A stretch of 14,632 bases of DNA from an uncultured Rhodospirillales bacterium (GTDB taxonomy: Bacteria > Pseudomonadota > Alphaproteobacteria > Acetobacterales > Acetobacteraceae), in the NCBI GenBank assembly GCA_903932545.1, contig CAIZGT010000341.1:1-14632 (forward strand). The letters are read 5' to 3'. The notes under the pieces are model-generated. The model had not been told where the DNA came from, did no database searches, and saw only the letters and a list, made by a program, of their open reading frames with translations. The position numbers and the translations under genes were made by a program. This document shows, one piece after another, positions 1-7,154 of the stretch. How positions within the stretch are numbered: position 1 is the first letter of the stretch; every line of letters begins with the position of its first letter.

Positions 1-105
1 GTGCTCGCCCCGTTTGACCGGGTGCGTTGGATTTTGCCTGCGTCCGGTTTTGCCTAAGGCTGATTTTGCTTGAGTTCAGCCAGCTGCGGTGGTGTTAACT
101 GGTGG

Positions 106-675
106 ATGGATCAAACCCCCGCCCAATCAACGCCTGATGCGATCTCCGCCAATTTGCGGATGGTGCTGCGCGGGATGATGGCAGTGATGGGGGCGTGGCG
201 GTTGCAGCCCGCGCTGGCCGTGATGCTGTATGGCCGGATCGGGAACACCCTTCAACGGCTTGAGCGGATGCTGGTGCGGTTTCGCGCCGGGCGGCTGTGG
301 CGGCGTGTGACAATGCGGGACGTGGTGCCGGGGCAAAAAATATGTCGCAAGCCTGCGGCCCGATTGCCGCGCCGGTTTGGCTGGCTGGTGCGGTTGGCCG
401 GATCGGAGGCGGCGTGCTTCGGCTCGCAGTTGCAAACAGTGATGAACACGCCGGAGATGGTTGCCTTGCTGGCAGCGTCACCGCAGGCGAAGCGCATTCT
501 ACGGCCGCTGTGTCGGGCGTTGGCGCTGCATGCATTCGAGGAGGTGTGCGCAGAGCCGCGCGTGCGCAAGCCGCGCATTCGCAAGCCGCGCGTGAAGCCG
601 GAGCCGTTTCGGATTCCGCTGCCGCGCGGGGTGCTGACGGCGGCGCGCAGGCAGGGTTTTGGAAAAATGCACTAA
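106..675 (+). CDS. Conserved hypothetical basic protein (189 aa)
   Basis: I cannot assign a function. The product is small and strongly basic. Its N-terminal third is hydrophobic/amphipathic (NLRMVLRGMMAVMGAW, then ALAVMLYGRIGN). The middle carries a distinctive block with LPRRFGWLVRL, ACFGSQL and KRILRPLCRAL. Near the C-terminus a short RKPR repeat (PRVRKPRIRKPRVKP) precedes IPLPRGVLTAARRQGFG. From memory, hypothetical proteins of Acetobacteraceae share the RRFGWL...FGSQL...ILRPLCR and IPLPRG pattern, which is why I think it is real; this was not searched. The start is uncertain: the ATG at 106 has GGTGG directly against it, and a TTG at 70 in the same frame has AAGG ten bases upstream and would add 12 residues. 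It is not followed by a gene on its strand. A hairpin lies 63 bases past the stop. No signal peptide or catalytic motif is evident. Confidence 0.72.
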   Translation: MDQTPAQSTPDAISANLRMVLRGMMAVMGAWRLQPALAVMLYGRIGNTLQRLERMLVRFRAGRLWRRVTMRDVVPGQKICRKPAARLPRRFGWLVRLAGSEAACFGSQLQTVMNTPEMVALLAASPQAKRILRPLCRALALHAFEEVCAEPRVRKPRIRKPRVKPEPFRIPLPRGVLTAARRQGFGKMH

Positions 676-726
676 GGCGGCGCGCAGATTGCCGATTTAA
701 TTGTTCCGCTTTGTTACTGAAAACTT

Positions 727-766
727 GGGGATGCGGCGGTGGGATACCTTAAGCGGCATCCCACCC
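727..766. terminator. Imperfect hairpin between convergent genes (GGTGGGAT family)
   Basis: GGTGGGAT (738-745) pairs with ATCCCACC (758-765). Beyond one A/C mismatch, CC pairs with GG, leaving the 6-nt loop TTAAGC. An alternative pairing uses GGGATGC (728-734) with GCATCCC (756-762). It lies between the convergent stops of the hypothetical gene and the ABC binding protein, so it may terminate both. There is no clear T-tract. The arm GCATCCCACC (756-765) is identical to the arm after leuA. Confidence 0.5.
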
Positions 767-779
767 CACGGCTGAGAGG

Positions 780-2030
780 TTAGTTTTCTAGGTTTTTATA
801 AACCGGGAAATCGCGGGTGTAGACCGGGGCGGCGAGGAAGGCTGCTTTGCCGTAGGTCCAGAATTGCGAGACGTCGGGGTAGGTTTTGATCACGGTGTTG
901 ACCAATTTCCCGCCCTTTTTCTCGACCTTGCGGATATAGACGTTGCCGACCACTTGGCCGAATTCGTCGAATTTCACCGGGCCGCGCACGGTGTCGGCCA
1001 CGGTGCTGGTGCGCAGTGCGTTGATGAAAGCGTCGTGGTCCTCGATTTTGCCGCCCACGCTCTTGAGTGCTGCATCGAGCACGGCGGCGGAGATGTAGGT
1101 GCCGGCACCATAATAGCCGGGGTCGATCTTGTATTCCTTTTGCATCGCGGCAACGAAGGCCTTGTTGGTTGGCGTGTCGAGTTGGGCGGAATAATAGCAG
1201 CCAGTGATGATGCCCAGCGCATCGTCACCTGTTTGCTGCAAAATTGCCTCGTCCATCGCCGTCATGCCGCCGATCAGCGGGATTTTGCCGCCGAGGCCGT
1301 ATTCGAAGAACGCTTTGGTGAAGCGGTAGCCGTTCGAGCCGGCGAAGGCCATGTACACTGCGTCGAGATTGGGTTTGAGCTGCGAGATATAGGTGCCGTA
1401 ATCCGGCGCGTTCAGCGGTGGCAGCAGGCGCTGCACCACTTTGCCGCCATTGTCCTCGAACACACGCATGAAGCCAGCCATCTGTTCATGGCCGTAAGCG
1501 ATGTCGTCCGCGATCACCGCGACGCGCTTGTATTTCAACTCCTTCGCCGCGAAATCGCCCATCGGATGCGCGCATTGCGCCGAGGACGAGGTGCAGCGGA
1601 CGAAATACGGGTCGGGATGGCGCTGGGTGATGTCCTCGGCAGCGGCGACCGACATGATCGGCATCTTCTTGGACTGCGTGTAGTCATCAATCGCCAGCGC
1701 CTCGAAAGCGGCGAGCGGGCCGATGATCACTTGCACGCCGTCGCGCTCGATGAGTTCGGTGGTTTTGGTGCGTGCGGTGGCGGGGGAGCCGGCGGTGTCC
1801 GCGGTGATCAGGCTCACCGCGCGGCCGCCGAGCATGTTGTTGCGCTCCTTGAGATAGAGCACCAGAGATTGCTCCATTTGGATGCCGCCTGAGGCGAGCG
1901 GGCCGGTTTTGACGGTGAGGAAGCCGACTTTAATCGGCTCAGCCGCGCGGGCGGCGGGGGCGATGCCAGTGATGGCGAGGCCCATGCCGCCAGCGGTTGC
2001 TTTGAGGATGGTGCGGCGGGAGGTGGTCAT
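780..2030 (-). CDS. ABC transporter substrate-binding protein, branched-chain amino acid (LivK) type, Tat-exported
   Basis: This 416-aa periplasmic solute receptor captures a ligand and would hand it to a LivHMGF-type ABC permease. The N-terminus MTTSRRTILKATAGG has a twin-arginine motif (R5-R6), a hydrophobic stretch to about residue 25 and an A-R-A cleavage region before EPIKVGFLTV, so export is by Tat. The mature part is a type I periplasmic binding fold (Peripla_BP_6): VGFLTVKTGPLASGG at the first strand, the inter-domain segment VAVIADDIAYGHEQ, then NAPDYGTYISQLKPNLDAVYMAF. Start ATG is preceded by AGGAGA eight bases upstream; the stop is TAA. No permease or ATPase genes are next to it, so it is an orphan receptor here. 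It lies downstream of a CocE/NonD hydrolase on the same strand, across a 71-bp gap. The ligand may be an amino acid, amide or aromatic acid and cannot be told from sequence. Confidence 0.93.
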   Translation of the reverse strand: MTTSRRTILKATAGGMGLAITGIAPAARAAEPIKVGFLTVKTGPLASGGIQMEQSLVLYLKERNNMLGGRAVSLITADTAGSPATARTKTTELIERDGVQVIIGPLAAFEALAIDDYTQSKKMPIMSVAAAEDITQRHPDPYFVRCTSSSAQCAHPMGDFAAKELKYKRVAVIADDIAYGHEQMAGFMRVFEDNGGKVVQRLLPPLNAPDYGTYISQLKPNLDAVYMAFAGSNGYRFTKAFFEYGLGGKIPLIGGMTAMDEAILQQTGDDALGIITGCYYSAQLDTPTNKAFVAAMQKEYKIDPGYYGAGTYISAAVLDAALKSVGGKIEDHDAFINALRTSTVADTVRGPVKFDEFGQVVGNVYIRKVEKKGGKLVNTVIKTYPDVSQFWTYGKAAFLAAPVYTRDFPVYKNLEN

Positions 2031-2084
2031 GGTTGTTTCTCCTGGTTGTTGTTAGAGCTTAGGGCGGGGGTAACCGGCCTAAGA

Positions 2085-2101
2085 GGCGGGATGCTCCCGC
2101 C
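2085..2101 (-). repeat. Short perfect hairpin after the CocE hydrolase stop
   Basis: GGCGGGA (2085-2091), a 3-nt loop and TCCCGCC (2095-2101) form a perfect 7-bp stem directly next to the hydrolase stop codon (2102-2104) on the minus strand. It may act as a weak terminator or mRNA 3'-end protector, but there is no U-run. GGCGGGATGC differs by one base from the GGTGGGATGC arm found after leuA, so it may belong to the same dispersed palindrome family. Confidence 0.5.
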
Positions 2102-3856
2102 CTACGCGTTTGCTTTTGGAATGACTGGCAGCAACAAAAACGGACGATGCGCGGCATCGGCGTGCAGCGTGGTGGTGCCGCCGAAAATCTCCGGCTGGCG
2201 ATCACGCGGGTCGTCATGCAGGAACGGGCCGCAGCCGCGCAGTTCGTTCTTGAAGTTGGAGAGCTTGCCGCCGCTGAACGCATATTCGTAATCGCGCCCG
2301 CGCACGGAGAGGCCGAGCCGATATCCGGCCGGCACGACGATGGAGCTGGGCCAGATTTCGATATCCAGCTCGACCGGAACATCGGGTGTGAGCGCCTGCT
2401 TCTCATCATGGGTGTGATAAGGGCGATAGGGCTCGGACAATACGGGGTCGAGCTTGCGATGCGAGGCGCGCAGCCAGCCTTGGGCGATTGGGGTGTGCGG
2501 GTCGATGGCGCCCTGGAACACCACTTCTTTTAGGTCGGGGGTGAACACCCGCACGACGAGGAACATGTCGGCGTCGGTGGTGGAGGACGAGGCGAACAGC
2601 TTGGCGGCCATTGGGCCGGTGATCTCGGTCTCGTCTGCAAACGGTGCGGTGAGGAAGGTGAGGCCATCGCCCATCGCGGCGAAGCTGCGCGTGGCAGCGT
2701 TGGGCGATGGCTCAGGCAGCAGCGCATCGGACGCGAGATCGAGATAGAATGTCGTCCATTGCGTGCGCGGGATGGGCCAGGCGGCTTCGGCGCGTTGTTC
2801 CCAGGTGTCGATGTGCCGGACGAGCAATTGGACAGGGGGCTGATCGGCCCAGGACGTTGTGTCGCCCTTGAGGTAGCGGTTGAAGAAGCGAAGCTGAAGT
2901 TCACGGCCGTAATCGGTGTAGTAATGCGTCCAATGCTCGATGCCGTGGGCTTCGAGGAATTTTTCGGTTGAAGCCGCCCGGACGAAACCTTCATAATTGC
3001 CGCGCGGATGCAGCCCTTGGCCGCCCCAATTCGCGGCGGTGAGGATCGGGCAGGTGACGTTGTTCCAATCCGGCGAGCGGGCGCGGTGGTAGCTGTCATC
3101 GAGCGGATGGGCGAAGATATCATCGCCGAAATTCGAACGGTTGGCCGCGAGTGTGGCATCATCGAAGGTTTCGTCACCGCAGACCAATTCGCCGGTGGCC
3201 GGTGAGCGTGGGCCGTTTTCGCCCAGGCCGTATTGCACCGTTTTCACCTGCATATCGTACCAGTTCGCCCAGAAGGTGGAGAGGATACCGCCATGATGCG
3301 TCATGTCGCGATACCAATCCGCCGAGCCTTCCCACACGCAGATGGCAGCAAGGTGCTTGGGTTGGGTGGAGGCGACATGCCATTGGTTGATGCCGTAATA
3401 GGAAATGCCGGAGAGGCCGACTTTTCCGTTGCTCCAGGGCTGCACGCCGGCCCATTCGATGCAGTCGTGAAAATCTTGCGTTTCGCGCGGGGAGAAATGG
3501 TCGATGAAGCCGGGTGAGCGGCCACAGCCTCGGCTATCGACGCGCACCAGGGCATAGCCGTGCGGCACCCATTTCTCGGGGTCGGCGACTTCCCAGTTTT
3601 GATAGAGGTTGGAGGAGCCAGACGTGACGTCCGGATGCTTCTCCGCCATGCGGTTCCACGCCGAGGGGTAGCCGGCTTGGAACGATAGCCCTTTCGCGTA
3701 AGGGCCGTAGCTGAGCAGAACCGGGAATTGGCCTTCACCGATGGGACGATAGATGTCGGCGCGGAGCACGAGGCCGTCATCCATCACAATCGGCACGTCC
3801 CAATCAACGTGCATGCCATCGCGGATTTCAGACTTGTATGCCGTGTTGACGGTCAT
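2102..3856 (-). CDS. CocE/NonD-family alpha/beta hydrolase (X-Pro dipeptidyl-peptidase S15-like)
   Basis: The 584-aa protein is a serine hydrolase of the CocE/NonD group, enzymes acting on acyl esters and amides. The N-terminal catalytic domain starts at about residue 20 (VPIVMDDGLVLRADIYRP). YALVRVDSRGCGRSPG (101-116) is the conserved strand before the nucleophile elbow GLSGISYYG, which puts the nucleophile at Ser152. The likely catalytic His is in HGIEHWTHYYTDYG. The C-terminal part, from about residue 345, fits the PepX_C beta-sandwich (DADMFLVVRVFTPD, then PAGYRLGLSVRGRDYE). Where cocaine esterase has Asp in a GWYD motif, this protein has NWGGQGLHPRGN, so I cannot assign the catalytic acid. 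No signal peptide is seen, so it is probably cytosolic. Start ATG follows GGGAG with a 6-nt spacer. An unusual inverted repeat covers that ribosome-binding site. The substrate is unknown. Confidence 0.92.
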   Translation of the reverse strand: MTVNTAYKSEIRDGMHVDWDVPIVMDDGLVLRADIYRPIGEGQFPVLLSYGPYAKGLSFQAGYPSAWNRMAEKHPDVTSGSSNLYQNWEVADPEKWVPHGYALVRVDSRGCGRSPGFIDHFSPRETQDFHDCIEWAGVQPWSNGKVGLSGISYYGINQWHVASTQPKHLAAICVWEGSADWYRDMTHHGGILSTFWANWYDMQVKTVQYGLGENGPRSPATGELVCGDETFDDATLAANRSNFGDDIFAHPLDDSYHRARSPDWNNVTCPILTAANWGGQGLHPRGNYEGFVRAASTEKFLEAHGIEHWTHYYTDYGRELQLRFFNRYLKGDTTSWADQPPVQLLVRHIDTWEQRAEAAWPIPRTQWTTFYLDLASDALLPEPSPNAATRSFAAMGDGLTFLTAPFADETEITGPMAAKLFASSSTTDADMFLVVRVFTPDLKEVVFQGAIDPHTPIAQGWLRASHRKLDPVLSEPYRPYHTHDEKQALTPDVPVELDIEIWPSSIVVPAGYRLGLSVRGRDYEYAFSGGKLSNFKNELRGCGPFLHDDPRDRQPEIFGGTTTLHADAAHRPFLLLPVIPKANA

Positions 3857-3864
3857 GTGCGTCT

Positions 3865-3902
3865 CCCGATTATCTTTTGATCAATTTCGTCAGATAATCG
3901 GG
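3865..3902 (-). promoter_or_regulatory. Perfect 10-bp inverted repeat overlapping the hydrolase ribosome-binding site
   Basis: CCCGATTATC (3865-3874) and GATAATCGGG (3893-3902) are exact inverted copies 18 bases apart, in the 64-bp gap between the DUF2147 gene and the CocE hydrolase. On the minus-strand transcript the second arm supplies the GGG of the GGGAG ribosome-binding site. The element could be a protein operator or an RNA stem that hides the ribosome-binding site. The spacer contains the smaller palindrome TTGATCAA (3877-3884). No U-run follows, so an intrinsic terminator for the upstream operon is less likely. Confidence 0.55.
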
Positions 3903-3920
3903 CTTTTGGCAATGGGGAGT

Positions 3921-4349
3921 TTAGGGTTCAGCGCGCAGCCATGTTTGCGAACGTCCGAACAGCGGGATGCCGATATAGCCGCGCAGCACCAGATGCTGGC
4001 CGTCTGGCTCCAGGCGGATGGTGCCGTGATAGATGCTGCCGGTTTCAGGGTCGAGCACGGTGCCATCGGCCCAGCGATCGCCATCAGGCTTCATGTCGCG
4101 GATGACTTCGAGGCCGAGTGAGGGCTTGCCCTTGCGATCATCCTCGCATTTGTCGCAGGTTTTGGCGGCGTCAGCAGGGTCGAGGATTGAGACGACGCTG
4201 CCGTAGAGCATGCCGCCGCGCTCGACGATGCGCACCATCGAGCGTTCCTTGCCGGTTTTGTCGTCAATGGTGCGCCAGGAGCCGACGGGGCTGGCGGCGA
4301 ATGCAGGGGCGCATAGGGCGAGCAACAACAATCCAGCAAGACGTTTCAA
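3921..4349 (-). CDS. Exported DUF2147 protein, last gene of the polyketide operon (TTG start)
   Basis: This is a 142-aa secreted protein of the DUF2147 family, small exported beta-rich proteins of unknown function. A Sec signal peptide is clear: KRL, then AGLLLLALCAPAFA, with cleavage predicted after A-F-A. The mature part begins SPVGSWRTIDDKTGKERSMVRI. It has the paired cysteines CDKC, and ends with IRLEPDGQHLVLRGYIG and RSQTWLR. Start choice: a TTG at 4347-4349 overlaps the stop of the flavoprotein gene (TTGA), and GGAGG sits seven bases upstream inside that gene. No ATG offers the signal peptide. The overlap continues the coupling seen through the whole operon, so the protein is probably made with the polyketide enzymes and may act on their product in the periplasm. 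That role is inference; the family has no agreed biochemical activity. Confidence 0.9.
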   Translation of the reverse strand: MKRLAGLLLLALCAPAFAASPVGSWRTIDDKTGKERSMVRIVERGGMLYGSVVSILDPADAAKTCDKCEDDRKGKPSLGLEVIRDMKPDGDRWADGTVLDPETGSIYHGTIRLEPDGQHLVLRGYIGIPLFGRSQTWLRAEP

Positions 4350-5419
4350 TGTGAGTCCTCCACCCAATTTCGGCGCGCCACCCGCGTGAGAGCTGCCGTT
4401 TGGCTTAGCAGGCCAGGCCAGAGTCGCAGTGCATGGATCAACACTGCACGACCCGGCCCGGCGCGGCCCAGGCGATAGAGCGTCCAGGCGCGGCGGATTG
4501 GGCCCGTAACATCGTGGGCCAGAAGCTGGTGATATTCGAATGCCGATTGCCCGGCGCGCAGGCTGCGTACCGCCAACGCCGCCGAGTGCAGCGCCATCGA
4601 CATGCCGTCGCCGGTGAAAGACGGAATGACGCAAGCCTGATCGCCAAGCCGGAACACGCGTTCATCCCGCTGTGGGCGATGGATGAAGCCGTAAGGCACG
4701 CGGGCGATGGTGATGGGCTTTTCGAGCAATTCCACCGCATCTCGCAGTCGCCGCGCGAGATGCGGGGCTTCAAGGCACAGCGCCGCCAGCAATGCCGCCC
4801 AGGTGCCGCCGACTTGTGCCAGATGGTCGCGGTGGATCAGCAGGCAGAGATTGGCTTGCTCGCACTCCACCAGTTGCAACCCGGCATAGCCACGGCGGAA
4901 CAGGATCACTTCAACATGGCCGCGCAAGGCTGCGATCTGATCGGGCGCGAGGCGGAGATATGTCTTGAAACCGACCAGTTCCTCCGGAATATTGTGTGGC
5001 TCGCGCGCCGACCCGCGCAGGTCGTGCTTCCCGGTGGCGAGGCAGGTGATATCGGGCGTGAGGCTGGCAAGCGCCACGCCGCGCTGCACTTCCGCGCCGA
5101 GTGCGGCGGCGTGGGTGAGTAGCGCCTCATCCAACACACGGCGCGACAGGCCGATGGCGGTGAAGGGCAGGGCGGCTTGCACAAGATGCGCGCCTTGCGC
5201 GACGCGCACGCGAGAGATCGGGTGCACCCCCAAACCTGCTGCGTCGAGGCCAAGGCGGCGGAGATAATGCTGGGCCTCGGCACTCAGGAAATCGCCACAA
5301 ATTTTGTGAACCGGGCCGAGGTTGCGCTCGATGACCCGCACCGGCTGGCCATGTTGCGCCAGATCGCAGGCGGCGGCGGCCCCGGCCAAACCTCCGCCTG
5401 CGATGACGATGGGTGTCAT
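4346..5419 (-). CDS. FAD-dependent oxidoreductase of a type III PKS operon
   Basis: This 357-aa flavoprotein belongs to the geranylgeranyl-reductase / p-hydroxybenzoate-hydroxylase-like group. The FAD dinucleotide fold opens the protein: VIAGGGLAGAAAA (residues 5-17) with the ribose-binding acidic residue in VIER (Glu31). KICGDFLS (39-46) is the signature I associate with flavoproteins next to type III PKS genes (usually CGEFLS). The second FAD motif is RLGD (257-260) followed by TGDGMSMAL (269-277). Its likely job is to hydroxylate or otherwise oxidise or reduce the polyketide ring or chain. The analogy is the SrsC flavoprotein hydroxylase of the streptomycete alkylresorcinol pathway, a functional parallel rather than a proven orthologue. 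The ATG overlaps the methyltransferase stop by four bases, and the TGA overlaps the DUF2147 TTG. It has no signal peptide. A reading frame continues upstream of the ATG, but the FAD motif fixes the start. Confidence 0.9.
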   Translation of the reverse strand: MTPIVIAGGGLAGAAAACDLAQHGQPVRVIERNLGPVHKICGDFLSAEAQHYLRRLGLDAAGLGVHPISRVRVAQGAHLVQAALPFTAIGLSRRVLDEALLTHAAALGAEVQRGVALASLTPDITCLATGKHDLRGSAREPHNIPEELVGFKTYLRLAPDQIAALRGHVEVILFRRGYAGLQLVECEQANLCLLIHRDHLAQVGGTWAALLAALCLEAPHLARRLRDAVELLEKPITIARVPYGFIHRPQRDERVFRLGDQACVIPSFTGDGMSMALHSAALAVRSLRAGQSAFEYHQLLAHDVTGPIRRAWTLYRLGRAGPGRAVLIHALRLWPGLLSQTAALTRVARRNWVEDSH

Positions 5420-6117
5420 TTCAGCCGACCAACGCAGAGCCGGAACATCATATGCCAACGCACCTGTGCCGCCACCCCCGCGCGTGCTGCCAACGCCCAC
5501 CATTCGGCGGCGCGGAAGCTGCGGGCGATGGAGATGGTGCCGTCGATGCGCACAATTCGGTGCCAGCGCATCACCCAGCACAGAAGGCGAAATCCGTAAT
5601 AGGGAATAATATGGCGATGCAGATCGGCCACAAACCAGCCGCGCTTGGCGTGGCGCTCCATCCAGCGCAGCAGCGCCACCACCTGTGCGTCGTCCAGATG
5701 ATGGGTGAATTGCGAGGTGATGATGAAATCCGGCGCGGGGTCGGGCGTGTGGGCAAACACATCGCCGGTTTGCCACATGATCTTCATGCTTGCAGGCGTG
5801 GCATCAGCGGCTTCGAGGGCGCTGCGTGGGTTGAGGTCGATGCCGCGCAGATCAAACTGAAAGCCGCGCTTGGTCGCCCAAACATGGATGGCCCGCAGCA
5901 GGTCACCGTGCCCGGAGGCCACGTCGAGTACCGACAGCCGATGCCCGGCCGGCCAGTTATCGGTTGCAGCGTCCAGCCATTTCAGGATGGGGCGGTGGGT
6001 GAGGGTGACGCGGTTGACTTTGGCCAGATCGGCCAGCGCTTGTGCGTAATCTTCGGGCGAGGTTTGCGGCAAATCCATCAATTCAATGTCGGTCGAGCGA
6101 TGCGAGAGGTCGATCAT
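5416..6117 (-). CDS. Class I SAM-dependent methyltransferase of a type III PKS operon
   Basis: The 233-aa protein is a class I (Rossmann) methyltransferase. The AdoMet motif I is VLDVASGHGD (residues 63-72). The acidic end of strand 2 is LRGIDLNP, and the motif after it is PDFIITSQFTHHLDD. The N-terminus IELMDLPQTSPEDYAQALADLAKVNRVT is a helical region I recognise from methyltransferases next to bacterial type III PKSs, where the form E-L-M-D...L-x-x-x-L-x-D-L-x-x-V-N-R recurs. It should O- or C-methylate the polyketide or an oxidised derivative. The ATG at 6115-6117 shares four bases (ATGA) with the PKS stop; an internal Met at residue 14 is a possible alternative, but the overlap argues for the first. 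The C-terminus has a hydrophobic, tryptophan-rich stretch (YGFRLLCWVMRWHRI), which may mean membrane proximity and a lipophilic substrate. Confidence 0.9.
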   Translation of the reverse strand: MIDLSHRSTDIELMDLPQTSPEDYAQALADLAKVNRVTLTHRPILKWLDAATDNWPAGHRLSVLDVASGHGDLLRAIHVWATKRGFQFDLRGIDLNPRSALEAADATPASMKIMWQTGDVFAHTPDPAPDFIITSQFTHHLDDAQVVALLRWMERHAKRGWFVADLHRHIIPYYGFRLLCWVMRWHRIVRIDGTISIARSFRAAEWWALAARAGVAAQVRWHMMFRLCVGRLK

Positions 6118-7154
6118 AAGCGTTTAAATCCAAAACTTTCCGCTACCATTCCGGGGCCGAACGCCATCGCCATCCCTCGCCCGGTTTCACCAGAGGCCAG
6201 GATACGCGCGAGGGTGAACATGATGGTGGCTGAGGACATGTTGCCGTGGTCGAGCAGTGTAGCACGGGCGTGGCGCAGGGCGTCGGGGTTTAGGTTGAAG
6301 CCGATTTCCACCGCGTCTAGCACCGTGCGTCCGCCGCCATGCACAGCCCAGAGCGCGGGGGCATCGCGCAGAAACATCTCGGCCTGTTCGCGCAACGCCC
6401 CGGCGATGCGGCCTGGCACTTGGCCGGAGAGATGCATCACGAAGCCCTGGTCGCCGATATGCCAAGTGATCAGATCGGCTGAATTCGGCAGGATCAGCGC
6501 GGTGAAGCGGCCGATTTCGATGCCGCTGGGCTGGGCTGTCACCAACGCCGCCGCTGCACCGTCGCCGAACAGCATGAGGCTGAGCGCGGTTTCCACGTCT
6601 TCGGTCTCGCGCAGATGCAGGCTGCACAACTCAACATTGACCACGAGAACTTGCGCATCCGGATTGGCGCGCACGAAACTATCCGCCACGCGCAAAGCCG
6701 GAATTGCGGCGGCACAGCCCATGAAGCTGATCATGGTGCGCGACACATCGGCGCGCAGATCGAGGGCTGCGGCGAGGTGTAAATCCAGCCCCGGCGCGGT
6801 GAAGCCGGTGCAGGAGGCGACGATCAGATGGGTGATGGCAGCCGGGTCAAACGCCAATCGCGCCACCGCCGCCAGCGCCAGATCGCGCGCGTGATGCGCG
6901 TATTGCACCATGCGCGCGGCGGTGGATGGAAACGCGCCACGTTGGTAAAACCCGGCCGCATCCACGTCACCGGCAGCGATATTGCCGGGTCGCATATGCG
7001 AGAAGCGATGCGCAATGCCGGAGCGCGCGGCCATGCGCTCGAACACCAAGCGGCTTTTGCCCTCGGGCAGAAGGCTGGTGGCGAAGGCGATAAACGCGTC
7101 ATGAATATCATGCGCCGGATGGGCGGTGCCGATGGCGTTGATGTGGGCGCTCAT
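6114..7154 (-). CDS. Type III polyketide synthase (chalcone/stilbene synthase superfamily)
   Basis: The 346-aa homodimer-type thiolase-fold enzyme would condense malonyl-CoA units onto an acyl starter and cyclise the product. The catalytic triad is complete: Cys147 in FMGCAAAIP, His272 in WAVHGGGRTVLDAVE and Asn305 in HGNMSSATIMF. The N-terminus (AIGTAHPAHDIHDAF, then ERMAARSGIAHR), ASCTGFTAPGLDL (114-125) and the closing AFGPGMVAE loop are typical. Length is normal for bacterial members (about 350). Two positions look unusual: HGGG where the family normally has HPGG, and alanines plus Pro152 after the nucleophile, where I remember GCYAAxNALR. The start is the ATG overlapping the ketosynthase stop (ATGA); a longer in-frame extension exists but lies inside the ketosynthase gene. 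The adjacent ACP and ketosynthase suggest an ACP-linked starter. An alkylresorcinol or alkylpyrone product is the best guess, not shown. Confidence 0.96.
   Translation of the reverse strand: MSAHINAIGTAHPAHDIHDAFIAFATSLLPEGKSRLVFERMAARSGIAHRFSHMRPGNIAAGDVDAAGFYQRGAFPSTAARMVQYAHHARDLALAAVARLAFDPAAITHLIVASCTGFTAPGLDLHLAAALDLRADVSRTMISFMGCAAAIPALRVADSFVRANPDAQVLVVNVELCSLHLRETEDVETALSLMLFGDGAAAALVTAQPSGIEIGRFTALILPNSADLITWHIGDQGFVMHLSGQVPGRIAGALREQAEMFLRDAPALWAVHGGGRTVLDAVEIGFNLNPDALRHARATLLDHGNMSSATIMFTLARILASGETGRGMAMAFGPGMVAESFGFKRL

Noticed and set aside
1..57. Open plus-strand frame at the window edge ending in TAA at 55-57, perhaps the tail of an upstream gene
   Set aside because: Only 18 codons, no recognisable sequence, and a second frame is also open there, so it cannot be supported.
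864..1892. 342-codon plus-strand open frame opposite the ABC binding protein
   Set aside because: Antisense to a gene with a Tat signal and ribosome-binding site; histidine/valine-rich translation without a recognisable fold.
5413..6894. 493-codon plus-strand open frame opposite the type III PKS and methyltransferase genes
   Set aside because: It lies antisense to two clear genes with complete motifs and gives a low-complexity translation with no motif. GC-rich coding DNA often opens such frames.
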